64,000 nucleotides of DNA from Deltaproteobacteria bacterium (GTDB lineage: Bacteria > Myxococcota_A > Polyangia > Polyangiales > Polyangiaceae), in NCBI GenBank assembly GCA_016218915.1, contig JACRCQ010000074.1, positions 124,001 to 188,000 on the forward strand. Reading direction: 5' to 3'. Position numbers and translations under genes: made by a program. This document shows positions 28,301-38,193 of the stretch, piece by piece. The notes under the pieces are model-generated. The model was not told the DNA's origin and ran no database searches. It saw nothing but the letters and a program-made list of their open reading frames with translations. Position 1 is the stretch's first letter. Each line of letters opens with the position of its first letter.

Positions 28301-29181
28301 AGACCACGGATCTGCAGAGCTGGAGCAGGGAGGTCGTGGCAGCCCACCCTGACATCTTCGTGGTCCGGGATTCGGTCGCCGCTGCGTCGTCGCACAAGAT
28401 GTCGTGGTATCTGCACAGCTACAAGTCCACGCCGCCGGCCGCAGGAGCGAATACCTACAGCTACCTGGAGCGTCGCACGGAGAATCCCTGGACCGAAGTG
28501 GCGACCGGGGTCTGGTCGATCCAGCCGCAGGAAGCCAGCCCGACACTGCACGTGGCCGACCTGTCACAGACGAGCTGGAGCGCTGCAGTGGAGCCGAGCC
28601 AATACGTGCCTGAGATCAATCCGGACACCAAGGCGTACAACGACCCGCCGCAGTCCTTCCAGGTGGGCAGCCGGCTCAGCCGCATCGTGCAGGCGGACCA
28701 CGCAAGCTCGACCATGGCCATGTGGTTCGGCGATGACATCGCGATGGAGTCGTGGACGGCCGCTGAAGCCGAAGGAGCCAGATTCCACAAGGCAGGCGCG
28801 GACGTGGTTGTGGTGCTGTGGCCTGCGAGCGGTCAGGTCTCCGGATTCCACGGGTTCACCGTGACCGGGCTGATGGCAGGGCGCAGGACGGATCAGACGG
28901 CGTACTTCGGGCGAGGGCTCACAGCGCTGTCGCAAGGCGCGGACACGCTGATGGGGGCCAGCACGCCGGTGGATCTGTACGCACGGCTCGAGCACACCTT
29001 CACTGCAAGCACGCCTGGGTTCGCGGTCGTTCGCTCCGATGGGCAGAGCACGGTGCAGCTGCGGTGCCTGACCCAACCCACCACGACGAAGCTCGATGGC
29101 GCGGTGGTGGCCACAGCGTGGAGCGCATCGATTCTGACGATCACGGTTCCAGCCGGGGAGCACAGGCTCCAGGTGCAATGA
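25372..29181 (+). CDS. Heparinase II/III-like polysaccharide lyase lipoprotein
   Basis: Lipobox AAAGC; AHPKLLFSAQELQAIKARKED, HYWINHEGVAAAAFVLADEM, SGSYFGGHEQPDAGHFILHRAGVPYVTDHGYSYLKKTDEHNLIVFDD. Confidence 0.72.
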   Translation: MRPSHRQTGRRGSRSILWFTAVALVGGFGLAAAGCGGDDAPSAGATQDSGSLDGGSDGDATPSVIEWHEADYPFRVQINLLAHPKKDRTDVPVIAELSHAGAAISRDVRVHGKSANGSYTLVESGAWGQPDGTVFEVGFTAAGLTKMGETRDFFVYYKTTTSPAPWARAASGSWSAFSNPDADSDGKPDFLSLTGGGYAIQRDVAQDGSLLGGRREDGLTFLKLTSPDWTVADGFSNGYQLESHTQTWPSTTMESGAPTLVASDADAYSSAFSAAWQARPAPTLHDAFLTYRVFARYPFAESVLSATLGSEYQLSSADWSGRTLYLGDTYDRMVSDTRGDEAIEKKWDTGMRWLVVYNAATSKAFGWFLFHPGVVRAEESEGKQIIHDSYGYAAGGTSALRYLWMASPSKDTIATLFDAMKPGVAVGDPERKELNILAPKSSDYFFPGDKLQVLISTPGNPQPVTAVLNLPNGSKLPVELAKDQNPLLWRSASPLQLDASQPTGSWTLVAQSAGVEAQRTFEFRIPAHPKLLFSAQELQAIKARKEDPAYATIWADMLHLASGYDAPIPDPGPGKDIRSYADRLVNLALIQLVDPAQPYDQLLWSYFFTMLRYPNWDSQDTPFNNLDLTVGHFLTALALTYDWHYERLTAAERQELRARLRSVTAKWVTTGYLSTYRNIDWTHYGTVTNNHYWINHEGVAAAAFVLADEMPDAVRTPWVDRIEENLGIILSVLEDDGASNEGVAYHSYGQVNLFQWVDMRDRALGGDTAQSSPWFKQSVQWDLYSLLPGGSDNYGGVANFGDCPPQHYQPPRTVQAWLASRLGDGLAQWTAQSVDRTDITAMSYLWYKPSVTPVQPDTLPTFKLFPRKGIFAWRSSWGNDATYFSLKSGSYFGGHEQPDAGHFILHRAGVPYVTDHGYSYLKKTDEHNLIVFDDAEQYGGGSQWMQSVDPKSWATVRSVLADAQYFDVVADPAPMVQTTDLQSWSREVVAAHPDIFVVRDSVAAASSHKMSWYLHSYKSTPPAAGANTYSYLERRTENPWTEVATGVWSIQPQEASPTLHVADLSQTSWSAAVEPSQYVPEINPDTKAYNDPPQSFQVGSRLSRIVQADHASSTMAMWFGDDIAMESWTAAEAEGARFHKAGADVVVVLWPASGQVSGFHGFTVTGLMAGRRTDQTAYFGRGLTALSQGADTLMGASTPVDLYARLEHTFTASTPGFAVVRSDGQSTVQLRCLTQPTTTKLDGAVVATAWSASILTITVPAGEHRLQVQ

Positions 29182-29188
29182 CGCGGGC

Positions 29189-30577
29189 TCAGGGCTGGCA
29201 GTGAATCTGGTTGTACCAGCCGATGTCATGCAGGGGCCCGCCCTCCGGCTCGCTGCGCTCGGTCCAGGCCAGATGCAGATCAGCCGTCGTGCTGGTCAGG
29301 CTCTGCTTGCGGGTCAGGACCTTCCAGAACGGTCCGCCCGAGCCTGCCCCGACACTGCCTTGCACCCGAATCCTGCCAGCCGGATCCAGCCAGAGAATCG
29401 AGACGCTGGTAGGGGGGTCCGTGGGTCCAACCATCACAAGCTCGTCGCCGATCCACTCCACGCTCTTGGTGGAGAAGGCAGGAAGCGAGGAGAGGGTCAC
29501 GGCCTTGAGCTGGCTCGTGTTGAACGTTCTGGCGGCCAGAGCGGAGAGCTGTCCGAGGTAGAGCGTATCTGCGCCAGCATCCCGAAGCGCGATGTTCAGG
29601 CCGCCGGTCGTGCTCGGACCTGCGGCAAGAAGCTCGACTCCGGCCTTGGCAAACGTGTGGGCCGCAGGTGCGCTGGAATCGAGGTCGTTCACCACGTACT
29701 CCACAGGGCCCAGCGTCTTGCCGCGCAGGAATACATAGTTGTCCGTCCCGAGCCGCACCATGGCCGTCACCAGCACCTGCTCAGGAGCATCGCCCTCGGT
29801 GAGAATCAGATCAGAGCCGAACGTCGCGTAGTGCAGTGAGTTGTCGGTGAAGCTCGCCGCGAACTTCACCGTCGCCCCTGCCTCGACCACCTGCAGGGAG
29901 GTGACCGTCGGTGAGCCTCCCTTGTGGACCGGTTCGCCCTTGTCCTCGGGATCGGAAGGGAATCCTCCGGGTACGTCGACCAGGAAGAAGTCGAGACCGT
30001 AGGAGCCATTCATGCTCATCACCGCTGTCATGCTGGTGGGCGGCGAGGAGCGGGTGATGGCGCCATGCAGGTAGGGGAACTGCCCGATCGACACCGAGCC
30101 CTGGGTATCGAGCGAGGATTGGAGCCCTACGGTGAACACCGGGTGGTCGGTGGAGGACGGGGACGGGCTCTCGAAGAAGACCCTCATCTGATTCATCGAG
30201 GGGACAGCGTCGGCGTAGAACGCCTCGATGAAGGTCGAGAAGCCCTGCGCCTCGTACAGCTTCGTATGCGATGGAAGGACCCAGGCGCAGGTCATCGTCT
30301 GCAGCGGAGGCAGGGCATCCTGCTCCTGCGTTGCATCCTGCCCGGGCGGCGGGTCCACGGTCGCGTCCTGCTCCGACGATTGATCCACAAGCGCGTCGTC
30401 AGGGAGGCTGGAGTCCTGGTCAGCGCCAGCTTCAGAGGGCACCGCCGCATCATCGCCGGGCTTCTGAACGAGATTGGCATCCTCCACGCCGAGGATTCCA
30501 CGGCAGCTGCTGGCTGCCAGGAGCACGCTCACGCCCAGCATGGGTACCACTGCAAGAGAAGCTCGTTTCACCTTCAC
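29189..30577 (-). CDS. Lipoprotein of unknown function
   Basis: Lipobox-type N-terminus (VSVLLAASSC), Asp/Gln-rich linker; convergent with the heparinase-like gene. Confidence 0.6.
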   Translation of the reverse strand: MKVKRASLAVVPMLGVSVLLAASSCRGILGVEDANLVQKPGDDAAVPSEAGADQDSSLPDDALVDQSSEQDATVDPPPGQDATQEQDALPPLQTMTCAWVLPSHTKLYEAQGFSTFIEAFYADAVPSMNQMRVFFESPSPSSTDHPVFTVGLQSSLDTQGSVSIGQFPYLHGAITRSSPPTSMTAVMSMNGSYGLDFFLVDVPGGFPSDPEDKGEPVHKGGSPTVTSLQVVEAGATVKFAASFTDNSLHYATFGSDLILTEGDAPEQVLVTAMVRLGTDNYVFLRGKTLGPVEYVVNDLDSSAPAAHTFAKAGVELLAAGPSTTGGLNIALRDAGADTLYLGQLSALAARTFNTSQLKAVTLSSLPAFSTKSVEWIGDELVMVGPTDPPTSVSILWLDPAGRIRVQGSVGAGSGGPFWKVLTRKQSLTSTTADLHLAWTERSEPEGGPLHDIGWYNQIHCQP

Positions 30578-30611
30578 ACCCTTCTGCGGTCACAATCCAG
30601 GATCAGGCGCC

Positions 30612-31619
30612 CTACCAGACTCCGCGCATGCCCAGGCTCATCGGACCGGCGACCAGGGCTGTCGACGGCTGCTCCGACGGCTGCGAGCTCGTGCGCGGAG
30701 CCGTGAGATACAGCACTGCGCCTCCCACGATGCCGGCCGCGCCGATAGCGCCGAACACCGTGGCGAGGTCTGCCTTGCCCTTTGCCTCGTCGTGCAGATC
30801 GACGCCCCGCTGGTCCCAGCACTGGGCTCCCTGGCAATAGGCCTCGGCATCAGAGACCTTGGAGCGGGTCTGCAAGGCAAACACACCTGCCAGGCCGAGG
30901 CTGACCACGCCGACTCCCCCTACGACGATCCCGGCAAGGCGTTGACCCCCACCGGCAGGACGCGGGGCTTCCCCGGCCGTGGGCTCCTTCGTCGGCGCTT
31001 TCTTCGCGGGCTGGGATGCGTCCGGCTCACGCTCCAGAGCAGGCACCGCAATCGTGACTGTCTTGCCTTCGCCTGCGACTTCCACCTTGCTCTGCCACGG
31101 CTTGTGCGCGGCAGCGCTAGCGGAGATCGTGTGCTCGCCAGGATCCACAGGAACAGGCTGCCCCCACATTCCCTTGCCGATCAACGTGCCGTCCCTTCGC
31201 ACCTCGATCCGGGCGTCGTCGGCTCCCGCGGGAAGAGAGATGATGAGCCGCGTGAGGCGCGGTTCGAGAGCCTGGGCGCGCTCGCGGGCAACCCTCTCCC
31301 TTTCGTCCTGTCCCCCGATCTTGGCGCGCGATGCGGCCTCCAGGAACCCTGACCAGGCACTGGCGGTCTTTCCGACATGCTCGTAGCAGTCGGCGAGATT
31401 GAACGCAGCGCCAATCCCCGCATCGAGCTTGTAGCTCTCCTCGAACTTGGGGCAGGCCTGGTCGAACTTGCCTGCCTTGACCAGCGCGCGCCCCTGGTCG
31501 AACAGCGCCCGGGCTGCTGCCCGGTCCTGGGCTGAGACCTCTGCCTGTGCCGTGCCTGATGCAAGCACCAGGGCAAGGGCCAACAGCCACGCGATCGGAG
31601 GCGGCAATCGTCGAGTCAT
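30612..31619 (-). CDS. TPR/PEGA-type membrane protein
   Basis: Signal peptide; TPR-like ALFDQGRALVKAGKFDQACPKFEESYKLD; PEGA-like VRRDGTLIGKGMWGQPVPVDPGEHTI; two C-terminal TM segments. Confidence 0.68.
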   Translation of the reverse strand: MTRRLPPPIAWLLALALVLASGTAQAEVSAQDRAAARALFDQGRALVKAGKFDQACPKFEESYKLDAGIGAAFNLADCYEHVGKTASAWSGFLEAASRAKIGGQDERERVARERAQALEPRLTRLIISLPAGADDARIEVRRDGTLIGKGMWGQPVPVDPGEHTISASAAAHKPWQSKVEVAGEGKTVTIAVPALEREPDASQPAKKAPTKEPTAGEAPRPAGGGQRLAGIVVGGVGVVSLGLAGVFALQTRSKVSDAEAYCQGAQCWDQRGVDLHDEAKGKADLATVFGAIGAAGIVGGAVLYLTAPRTSSQPSEQPSTALVAGPMSLGMRGVW

Positions 31620-31892
31620 CGCAGGCTTCCTCAGCCAGGGTGGGCCCCTGAGCAAGCGGGGCGCTGGCTCACGAGGATCTTACCCGAATCACCCTGCGGA
31701 GCAACGCGCCCTGACTTAAACGGAGCGGGGCCAGGCGATCGACCCGCGCGGATTCTGGCTTCGGGCTGACGCGCGAGGGTGTGACATCTCTTAAAGCGCG
31801 CTCGACGCCCTCCCAACCCGGTGCAGGCGATCGCGCCATGGTTTTACGCGCAATTTACACGGCGCGCCTCGCATTCCGGCAACACTGCCCGG

Positions 31893-33644
31893 ATGGCCAG
31901 CGCATCCTCGCCCTCTGCAACCTCGAAGTCGCGCAATCCTCCTGCTGCCCGGTTCTCCAAGGACAAGCCCCCGCGCGTGCTCCTCGCAGGCGTGTTCAAG
32001 CCCTACGGGATCGACGACGCGTTCGGCCGCAGGGAGAACGTGATGGAGCTGTTTCACAACCAGGTGACCCGGGCCCAGGGGATCGCCTCGATGCGATTCC
32101 AGCACCGCTCCTTTGGCCTGTACTTCATAGCAGCGAACATCGACGCGCCCACGACGGTGCTCGACTTTCCGACGCTCGAGGAGTTCATACGGGAGCTGAA
32201 GCGCGGCTACGACGTCGTGGGCATCTCGTTCATCACGCCGAACTTCGTGAAGGCGCGCGAGATGGCGCGGCTGGTCCGTCTGCAGCTCCCCTCTGCGCGG
32301 ATCGTGCTCGGTGGACACGGCGCCGCCATCGAAGGCGTGGAATCTCTCATCGAATGCGATCACGTCGCCAAGGGGGAAGGAATCCGTTGGATGCGCGCGT
32401 TTCTCGGGGAGGACACTGACGGGCCCATCCACCATCCGAACCTCGTTTCCGCGGAGAACAAGCACATCTACGGCGTTCCCACGCCTGGCAGGACCGGTCT
32501 GCTCGTCACGGGCGTGGGCTGCGTGAACGGATGCAGGTTCTGCGCCACGAGCCACAACTTCGGACGCGACTACACGCCGTTCTTGAAGACCGGAAAGGAG
32601 ATCTTCGAGGCGGCCTGCAGGATGGAAGACGAGTACCACTGCAGCGACTTCTTCGTGATGGACGAGAACTTCCTGAAGGACGGGCGTCGCGCCAGGGAGC
32701 TCGTGGAGGAGATGGAGCGGGCCAACCGATTCTTCCAGTTCGCGATCTTCTCTTCTGCAGAGACGATTCGCGCGTTCGGAATCGACAACATCGTACGCCT
32801 CGGTGTCTTCTGGCTCTGGATGGGGGTGGAATCCAAGAAGGAGATCTACGAGAAGAACCGGGACATCGATGTTGCCGCGATGGTGGCCGAGCTGCAGGAC
32901 CACGGCATCGCGGTGCTGGCGTCGGGAATCCTGTTCATCGAGGAGCACACGCCCGAGAACATCGAGGAGGACATCGACTACCTCATCTCGCTGTCGCCGA
33001 GCTTCATCCAGTTCATGCAGGTGATTCCCTTCCCCGTCACGCCCATCTACGAGGACTTCAAGCGCAAGGGGTGGCTCGACCCTTCGATCCCGTTCGAGGA
33101 GTTCCACGGCCAGAAACGCCTGGCGTGGCGTCATCCGAACTTCACCCCGGAGCAGACCGAGACCTGGCTGGGCAAGGCTTTTCGCAAGGAGTTCGACGTG
33201 CTCGGGGGCGGTCCGATGCGGATGACGCGGGCGCACCTCAACGGGGTGAAGCGACTCAAGCGCATGGCGCGCACGCCGACCGTGGTTGCGCGCGAGAAGG
33301 TGCTGCTGGAGCGGGTGCGGGAGCTGCGGCTGCTGGTGCCCGTGATGGCGCGGTATGCGCACGATGCAAGGGAGTCGGAGCTGATCGCGTCGCTCAAGCA
33401 GGACCTCGATCGCGAGCTGGGCGCCTACACGATGCGCGAGCGGGTGTTCGTGGCAGCCACCTTTGCCTTTGCGGCGAAGTATGCGCTGCAGCTCGGGTGG
33501 AAGGGAGATCGAACCCAGCCGCCGACGCACCGCACCGAGTACCGGACCCCAGCTCGCCGCAAGCGGGGATGGTCAGCGATGCTGCGGCATGTGCCGCGGC
33601 CGAAGACGCTGCTTCACGCGGTGCTGCCAAAGTCGACGATTTGA
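31893..33644 (+). CDS. B12-binding-domain radical SAM protein
   Basis: GVGCVNGCRFCAT (CX3CX2C cluster), FVMDENFL, upstream cobalamin-domain-like IVLGGHGAAIEG. Confidence 0.85.
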   Translation: MASASSPSATSKSRNPPAARFSKDKPPRVLLAGVFKPYGIDDAFGRRENVMELFHNQVTRAQGIASMRFQHRSFGLYFIAANIDAPTTVLDFPTLEEFIRELKRGYDVVGISFITPNFVKAREMARLVRLQLPSARIVLGGHGAAIEGVESLIECDHVAKGEGIRWMRAFLGEDTDGPIHHPNLVSAENKHIYGVPTPGRTGLLVTGVGCVNGCRFCATSHNFGRDYTPFLKTGKEIFEAACRMEDEYHCSDFFVMDENFLKDGRRARELVEEMERANRFFQFAIFSSAETIRAFGIDNIVRLGVFWLWMGVESKKEIYEKNRDIDVAAMVAELQDHGIAVLASGILFIEEHTPENIEEDIDYLISLSPSFIQFMQVIPFPVTPIYEDFKRKGWLDPSIPFEEFHGQKRLAWRHPNFTPEQTETWLGKAFRKEFDVLGGGPMRMTRAHLNGVKRLKRMARTPTVVAREKVLLERVRELRLLVPVMARYAHDARESELIASLKQDLDRELGAYTMRERVFVAATFAFAAKYALQLGWKGDRTQPPTHRTEYRTPARRKRGWSAMLRHVPRPKTLLHAVLPKSTI

Positions 33645-33669
33645 GCGCGGGTGAATCGATAGCGCGCTC

Positions 33670-34080
33670 TCAATTCCCCGCATCGCCGGGTGCATTCACT
33701 TGCATCGCGACGATCTCGTCCGCGACGATCTCTGCAGCTTCCACGTGGTGAGCTTGGAGCTGATCGACTTCGATCAGGTCGAGCTTCGCGAACTCCCTCA
33801 TGCCGGTATTCTTTGGGAGCGGAGCGTAGGGCACGCGTTGGACTGCCGGACATCGAAGGCGAACCGATGCCCGAACCGAGATGGCCTCGATGCGTCGGGC
33901 GTGGATGGCCTTGGCCTTAACCCGCTCCCACGGCATGCCCTTGACCAGCTCCTGATGGAACGCCTCGGTCAGCGCTTCGATGCTGGGGGAAGCGTCGGCG
34001 CGTCGATCTCGGGCAGCACGTCGATCGCAGGCAACGAGGGAAGAAGCGCAAGCTGCGATGATCACCAGCAGATGTGCCAT
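33670..34080 (-). CDS. Small lipoprotein, hypothetical
   Basis: MAHLLVIIAACASSLVACDRR lipobox; open to 33670. Confidence 0.45.
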   Translation of the reverse strand: MAHLLVIIAACASSLVACDRRAARDRRADASPSIEALTEAFHQELVKGMPWERVKAKAIHARRIEAISVRASVRLRCPAVQRVPYAPLPKNTGMREFAKLDLIEVDQLQAHHVEAAEIVADEIVAMQVNAPGDAGN

Positions 34081-34249
34081 GCGTGGTCGATGAGGGCAGG
34101 GAGCCATGGGCAATGACAACGCTTGACCGGTCCGTTTCAGTCCGTCGGATCGAGCAACGCTGGATCCCACCGCGAATTCGGCGCATCATACTCGCGGCTC
34201 GAGGTTCGGAACCTGACGAAGAAGCGGGCACCCAGCCCGGAGGCGAAGC

Positions 34250-36007
34250 ATGACCGTGTTGGCCCGGCTCTTGTCTGCATCTGGCACCTTGGCATTGGCC
34301 ATCGCCGCGATCGGGTGCGGCGCCAAGAGCGATCTGTACGGGGATGCGCCTGGTACGCAGCGCGATGCACAGCCAGCGCCGTCACCGGACGCTGCGGTGC
34401 CCGACGTGGCGGCCGAGGCGGACGCGGTCATCGACACACCCCAGGAAGATGCTCCCGCACCGGATGCGGACGCAGATGCGGACGCGCAGGTGCCTCTGAT
34501 TGCCTGGGGTCCCTGTGTGGAGGGATTCCAGGGGGAGTGCGCGACGCTGCAAGTCCCCTTGGACTGGAGCCAGCCCCAGGGCCAGACCATCCCTCTGTAC
34601 GTGGATCGGATCACGCACAATCCGGGTGCGACGGCCCAACTCTGGCTGCTGCAGGGCGGCCCTGGAGGCTCGGGCCAGGACATGGTGGCAATCGCCACCC
34701 TGGTCCTCGAAGGAGACTTGCCGAGCTTCGACATCTTCACCCTGGATCATCGGGGGGTCGGGATGTCTGCGCGACTGGGATGCGCGTTGGAGCCCACGAA
34801 GCCGCCGGTTGCGATTCCTGGCGGCCTTCACGCGGATCTTCTCACGACGTGGCAGGACTGCATGCAAGAGGTGCAATCCAAGTGGGGTGAAGGGCTGAAG
34901 CAATTCAACACGACCAACGCAGCGCGGGATCTGGCGTGGGCGATCGATCGCACGAGGACACCTGGGCAGCAGACGTTCGTGTACGGAGTCTCCTATGGGA
35001 CCTACTGGGCACAGCGCTATCTGCAGCTGAATCCGGACCAGCCGGCAGGCGTGGTCCTCGACTCGATCGTGCCGATGGATGGCCAGTTCCTGTCGCAGTT
35101 CGATCTCCAGCCGGACAAGGCGGCAAGCAACTTGGCGGACCTGTGCAAGAATGATTCATTCTGCGCGAGCAAGCTCGGGTCTGATCCCAAGTCGAAGCTG
35201 GCAGCCATATGGGCCAAGCAGCAGACTACGCCCTGCCTGCCACTGGCCGAGGCCAACGACGTGCGGGAGTTCGCGGGGGGCGCACTGCAGGCGAGCTTCA
35301 TGAGCCCTGCCGCCTTTGCTGCAATGTATCGTCTGGATCGATGCTCGGAGCAGGACAAGACAGCGCTGAAGACGGCGATTGAGCTGTTCAGCTCCGATCC
35401 AGGCGATCCTGGGTTGTTCTCGTCGCTGCTGTACTTCAACGTGACCTTCTCGGAGCTGTGGGAGACACCGGCACCTGCGACCTCGACGCTCCTCGAGCGC
35501 TACCAGCAATCGCTGTTCGTGGTGGGCGCCTACACGATGCACGATCTGGACGCTGCCTGGCCGGTGTACCCCTGGGACGGGTGGGTCCGCAAGTACGCCG
35601 AGTCCAAGGTTCCGATGCTGATGCTCAACGGCACGCTCGATACCCAGACGCCGATCGACACGGCGCAGCTGGTCAAGCCGTACTACAGCGCAGAGCACCA
35701 GACGTTCGTGACCATTCCGTACGCGAACCATGGGACGATCATCGAGGGCATACAGACCGGGCAGGAGCCGTGCGGAGCGCACCTGATCATCGATTTTGTG
35801 AAGAGCCCGACGTCACCGTTGAACACGTCGTGCACGCAGCAGACGGTGCCACCGGACTTCTCGGATTCGTCGATGGCGCCGATGATCTTTGGCACCGCTG
35901 ATCTCTGGGAGAACACGGCAGGCTCGAACTTCGTGGAGAGCGCGCCGTTGACCGAGCTACAGAAGCGGGCGATCGATCGGATCCGGCGTCGTCGGCCGGT
36001 GTGGTAG
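34250..36007 (+). CDS. Alpha/beta-hydrolase lipoprotein (tripeptidyl/prolyl aminopeptidase-like, S33-type)
   Basis: LLQGGPGGSG oxyanion motif, DHRGVGMS, nucleophile elbow YGVSYGTYWAQRYL, C-terminal LNGTLDTQTPI and NHG. Confidence 0.78.
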   Translation: MTVLARLLSASGTLALAIAAIGCGAKSDLYGDAPGTQRDAQPAPSPDAAVPDVAAEADAVIDTPQEDAPAPDADADADAQVPLIAWGPCVEGFQGECATLQVPLDWSQPQGQTIPLYVDRITHNPGATAQLWLLQGGPGGSGQDMVAIATLVLEGDLPSFDIFTLDHRGVGMSARLGCALEPTKPPVAIPGGLHADLLTTWQDCMQEVQSKWGEGLKQFNTTNAARDLAWAIDRTRTPGQQTFVYGVSYGTYWAQRYLQLNPDQPAGVVLDSIVPMDGQFLSQFDLQPDKAASNLADLCKNDSFCASKLGSDPKSKLAAIWAKQQTTPCLPLAEANDVREFAGGALQASFMSPAAFAAMYRLDRCSEQDKTALKTAIELFSSDPGDPGLFSSLLYFNVTFSELWETPAPATSTLLERYQQSLFVVGAYTMHDLDAAWPVYPWDGWVRKYAESKVPMLMLNGTLDTQTPIDTAQLVKPYYSAEHQTFVTIPYANHGTIIEGIQTGQEPCGAHLIIDFVKSPTSPLNTSCTQQTVPPDFSDSSMAPMIFGTADLWENTAGSNFVESAPLTELQKRAIDRIRRRRPVW

Positions 36008-36076
36008 CGGGAGCCGCGTCATATGCTTGGGTCGCAGCCGGACTGCGCCAGGCAGACAGATGCGCTGGTTGCGGAG

Positions 36077-36316
36077 ACGCGGCAGTGCCGCGTTGAACGC
36101 ATGCGCGCCTGTGGCGCGCCGGGGGTGCCTTTGATAGGAATTCGATCACTTGAACGCGCACGTCGAAGGCAGGGACGGGAGGTGCCCTGCCGTTACCGTC
36201 GTATGCCTGCGGGTGTGGAGCGTTCCACTGCAGGCGCCGCGTCGCACCCCAGCCCCCGAACGGGGGCTTGGCTAACCGCGAAGCTGATTTGCATCAGCTG
36301 CCGGCTCTCAGCCGGC
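36077..36316 (-). ncRNA. Candidate multi-hairpin structured RNA (minus strand favoured)
   Basis: Seven consecutive hairpins: 36077-36093, 36103-36119, 36168-36191, 36205-36235, 36252-36267, 36282-36299 and 36300-36316. All have perfectly paired 6-7 bp stems except 36205-36235, which has an internal loop. On the minus strand one loop is GCAA (GNRA). Confidence 0.5.
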
Positions 36317-36447
36317 TGCTTCAACCAATGAGTCTGATTGTCGTTATTCGGACCTCCCATCACAAATCCGTCCCCCCATTCTCCGCCGGCCTCGGCGCAA
36401 CGCCGTAGGCAGGACCGTTGATTCGCCCGCCCCCACCTCCCGCTGCC

Positions 36448-38193
36448 TCACGGCTTCGCGCTTGCGCTGCCCGCCGACGCTCGCAGCGCCGCAAGCTTCT
36501 GCAGAAGCTGGTTCAGATACGCGTTGGTCTCCGCGTATCGCCCCTCCATGTGAGCCTGAAGCGCCTGCGCCGTCAGCGGCTGGAGCGAAGACACATCCAC
36601 GCCGCGCGCGCTCGCAGCCTTGATCGCCCCGTTCACCCGCTCCAGCTTCCGCTTCACCATCGCTCCGTCCACCTGCACGCCGCTCGCCGCGCTCTCCAGC
36701 GCTGGAAGCCGTGCCTCCGCATCCTGCGCGCGATGCGCTGCAATCTCCCTCTCGCAATCACGCAGCGCAGCGCTCGTGGCCGAATCGAGGTCCTCAGGCA
36801 GGATCCCCCGCGCGCCAAGCGACGCCCGCACAGCTGCCAGCCTGCGTGCCACCTCTCGCTCCAGCGACTCTGATGCCGAAGCCGTGGGCTGCGGCGGCGC
36901 CGAAGACGTCGCAGCAACGGCCGCTGACGCCGTCATGAGCGGAGTGCGCATCTCTCGTGCGGATGAGAGCTGGGGTACGGAAGCGTCCGAGGTCGCAAGC
37001 GCAGCAGTGCTCTCCGAGGGCTGCGTGACGGGCGCCTCGCGCGAGATGGCCGGGGGCGATTCAATCGGCCCGGGCGGTGCTGATGGCAATGCGGAGAGAC
37101 TCTCTCCCCTGGGATACGCACGAATCGCAAGCACGACCCCTGCGCACGCAGCGACAAGTCCAAGGGTCACCGCAATCCGGCCGATTCCCGGAGCCCGCTT
37201 GTCGCTCGCGCGCTCCTGCTGCAAGGCCTTCGTGGGCTTGGCCGCTTCAACTCTGGAAGGCGGCAATGCGTGCTTGTGCACCAGGGCCGCGAGCTCCTCG
37301 GCGCCGCCTGATTCCGACAGCTCTGCTCGAAGCTTCTTGATGGCAGCGAGAAAGGCCCGCGCGTGCGCATAGCGCGACTCCGGAAAACGCTGCAGCGCCT
37401 TGCGCGTCAATGGATCGAGCCGGCCATCCACCCCCTGCACCGAGGAAGGCGCACGCTCCTTCGGGTCTTCCGCTTCCCGCAGCAGCATGATCTCATCTTC
37501 GCCCTGAAGATAGTGCTCACCCGTCGCCAGCTCGTAGAGGAGAATGCCGGCCGCGTACAGGTCTGTTCGAGCATCGACCGAGGAACCGGTGACCTGCTCT
37601 GGCGCGAGGTACCGGAGCTTGCCCTTGATCACGCCTGTACGGGTGCGGTTGTCGCGGAGATTGCTCCGCGCAATGCCGAAGTCCCCCAGCAGCACGCGTC
37701 CGTCCCGCGACAGAAGCACATTGTGGGGCGTTACGTCACGGTGCACGATCTGGAGCGACTGCCCGTCCGCTCCCTTGGCCTCATGCACGTAGGCCAGGGC
37801 TTCCAGCAGCTGCTCCAGGATGTACAACCCCAAAGGGAGCGGTAATCGCGCCCCTTCGCGCCGCAGCTTTGCCAGCAGCTCGTCGAGCGACATCCCGTCC
37901 ACGAATTCGAGCGCAAGATAGGGCTGTGCGCCCACCTCGCCGTACTCGATGAGCCTGACCAGATTCGGGTGCGACAGCGCCTGGCACACCTGCGCTTCGG
38001 CCCGCAACATCGCAAGGAACTGCTCGTCGTCGGCGAATTGCGGCAACGGAATCTTGATCACCACAGCCGGAGAATCCGGCGCAGCTCTGCGTGCCTCGAA
38101 GATCTCGGCCATCCCGCCCACGGCGATGCGGCGGGTCAGCTGGTATTCGCCGAACGCCTGCGGAGCAGGCGCATCAAGCGCCGCGGAGCCCAT
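36448..38193 (-). CDS. Membrane Ser/Thr protein kinase (Hanks type)
   Basis: GGMAEIFEA, VVIKIP, IVHRDVTPHNVLL, LLGDFGIARS; TM segment IAVTLGLVAACAGVVLAI. Confidence 0.9.
   Translation of the reverse strand: MGSAALDAPAPQAFGEYQLTRRIAVGGMAEIFEARRAAPDSPAVVIKIPLPQFADDEQFLAMLRAEAQVCQALSHPNLVRLIEYGEVGAQPYLALEFVDGMSLDELLAKLRREGARLPLPLGLYILEQLLEALAYVHEAKGADGQSLQIVHRDVTPHNVLLSRDGRVLLGDFGIARSNLRDNRTRTGVIKGKLRYLAPEQVTGSSVDARTDLYAAGILLYELATGEHYLQGEDEIMLLREAEDPKERAPSSVQGVDGRLDPLTRKALQRFPESRYAHARAFLAAIKKLRAELSESGGAEELAALVHKHALPPSRVEAAKPTKALQQERASDKRAPGIGRIAVTLGLVAACAGVVLAIRAYPRGESLSALPSAPPGPIESPPAISREAPVTQPSESTAALATSDASVPQLSSAREMRTPLMTASAAVAATSSAPPQPTASASESLEREVARRLAAVRASLGARGILPEDLDSATSAALRDCEREIAAHRAQDAEARLPALESAASGVQVDGAMVKRKLERVNGAIKAASARGVDVSSLQPLTAQALQAHMEGRYAETNAYLNQLLQKLAALRASAGSASAKP

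Noticed and set aside
26971-28551. 526-aa minus-strand ORF opposite the heparinase-like gene
   Set aside because: Antisense artefact of high third-position GC; no recognisable domain.
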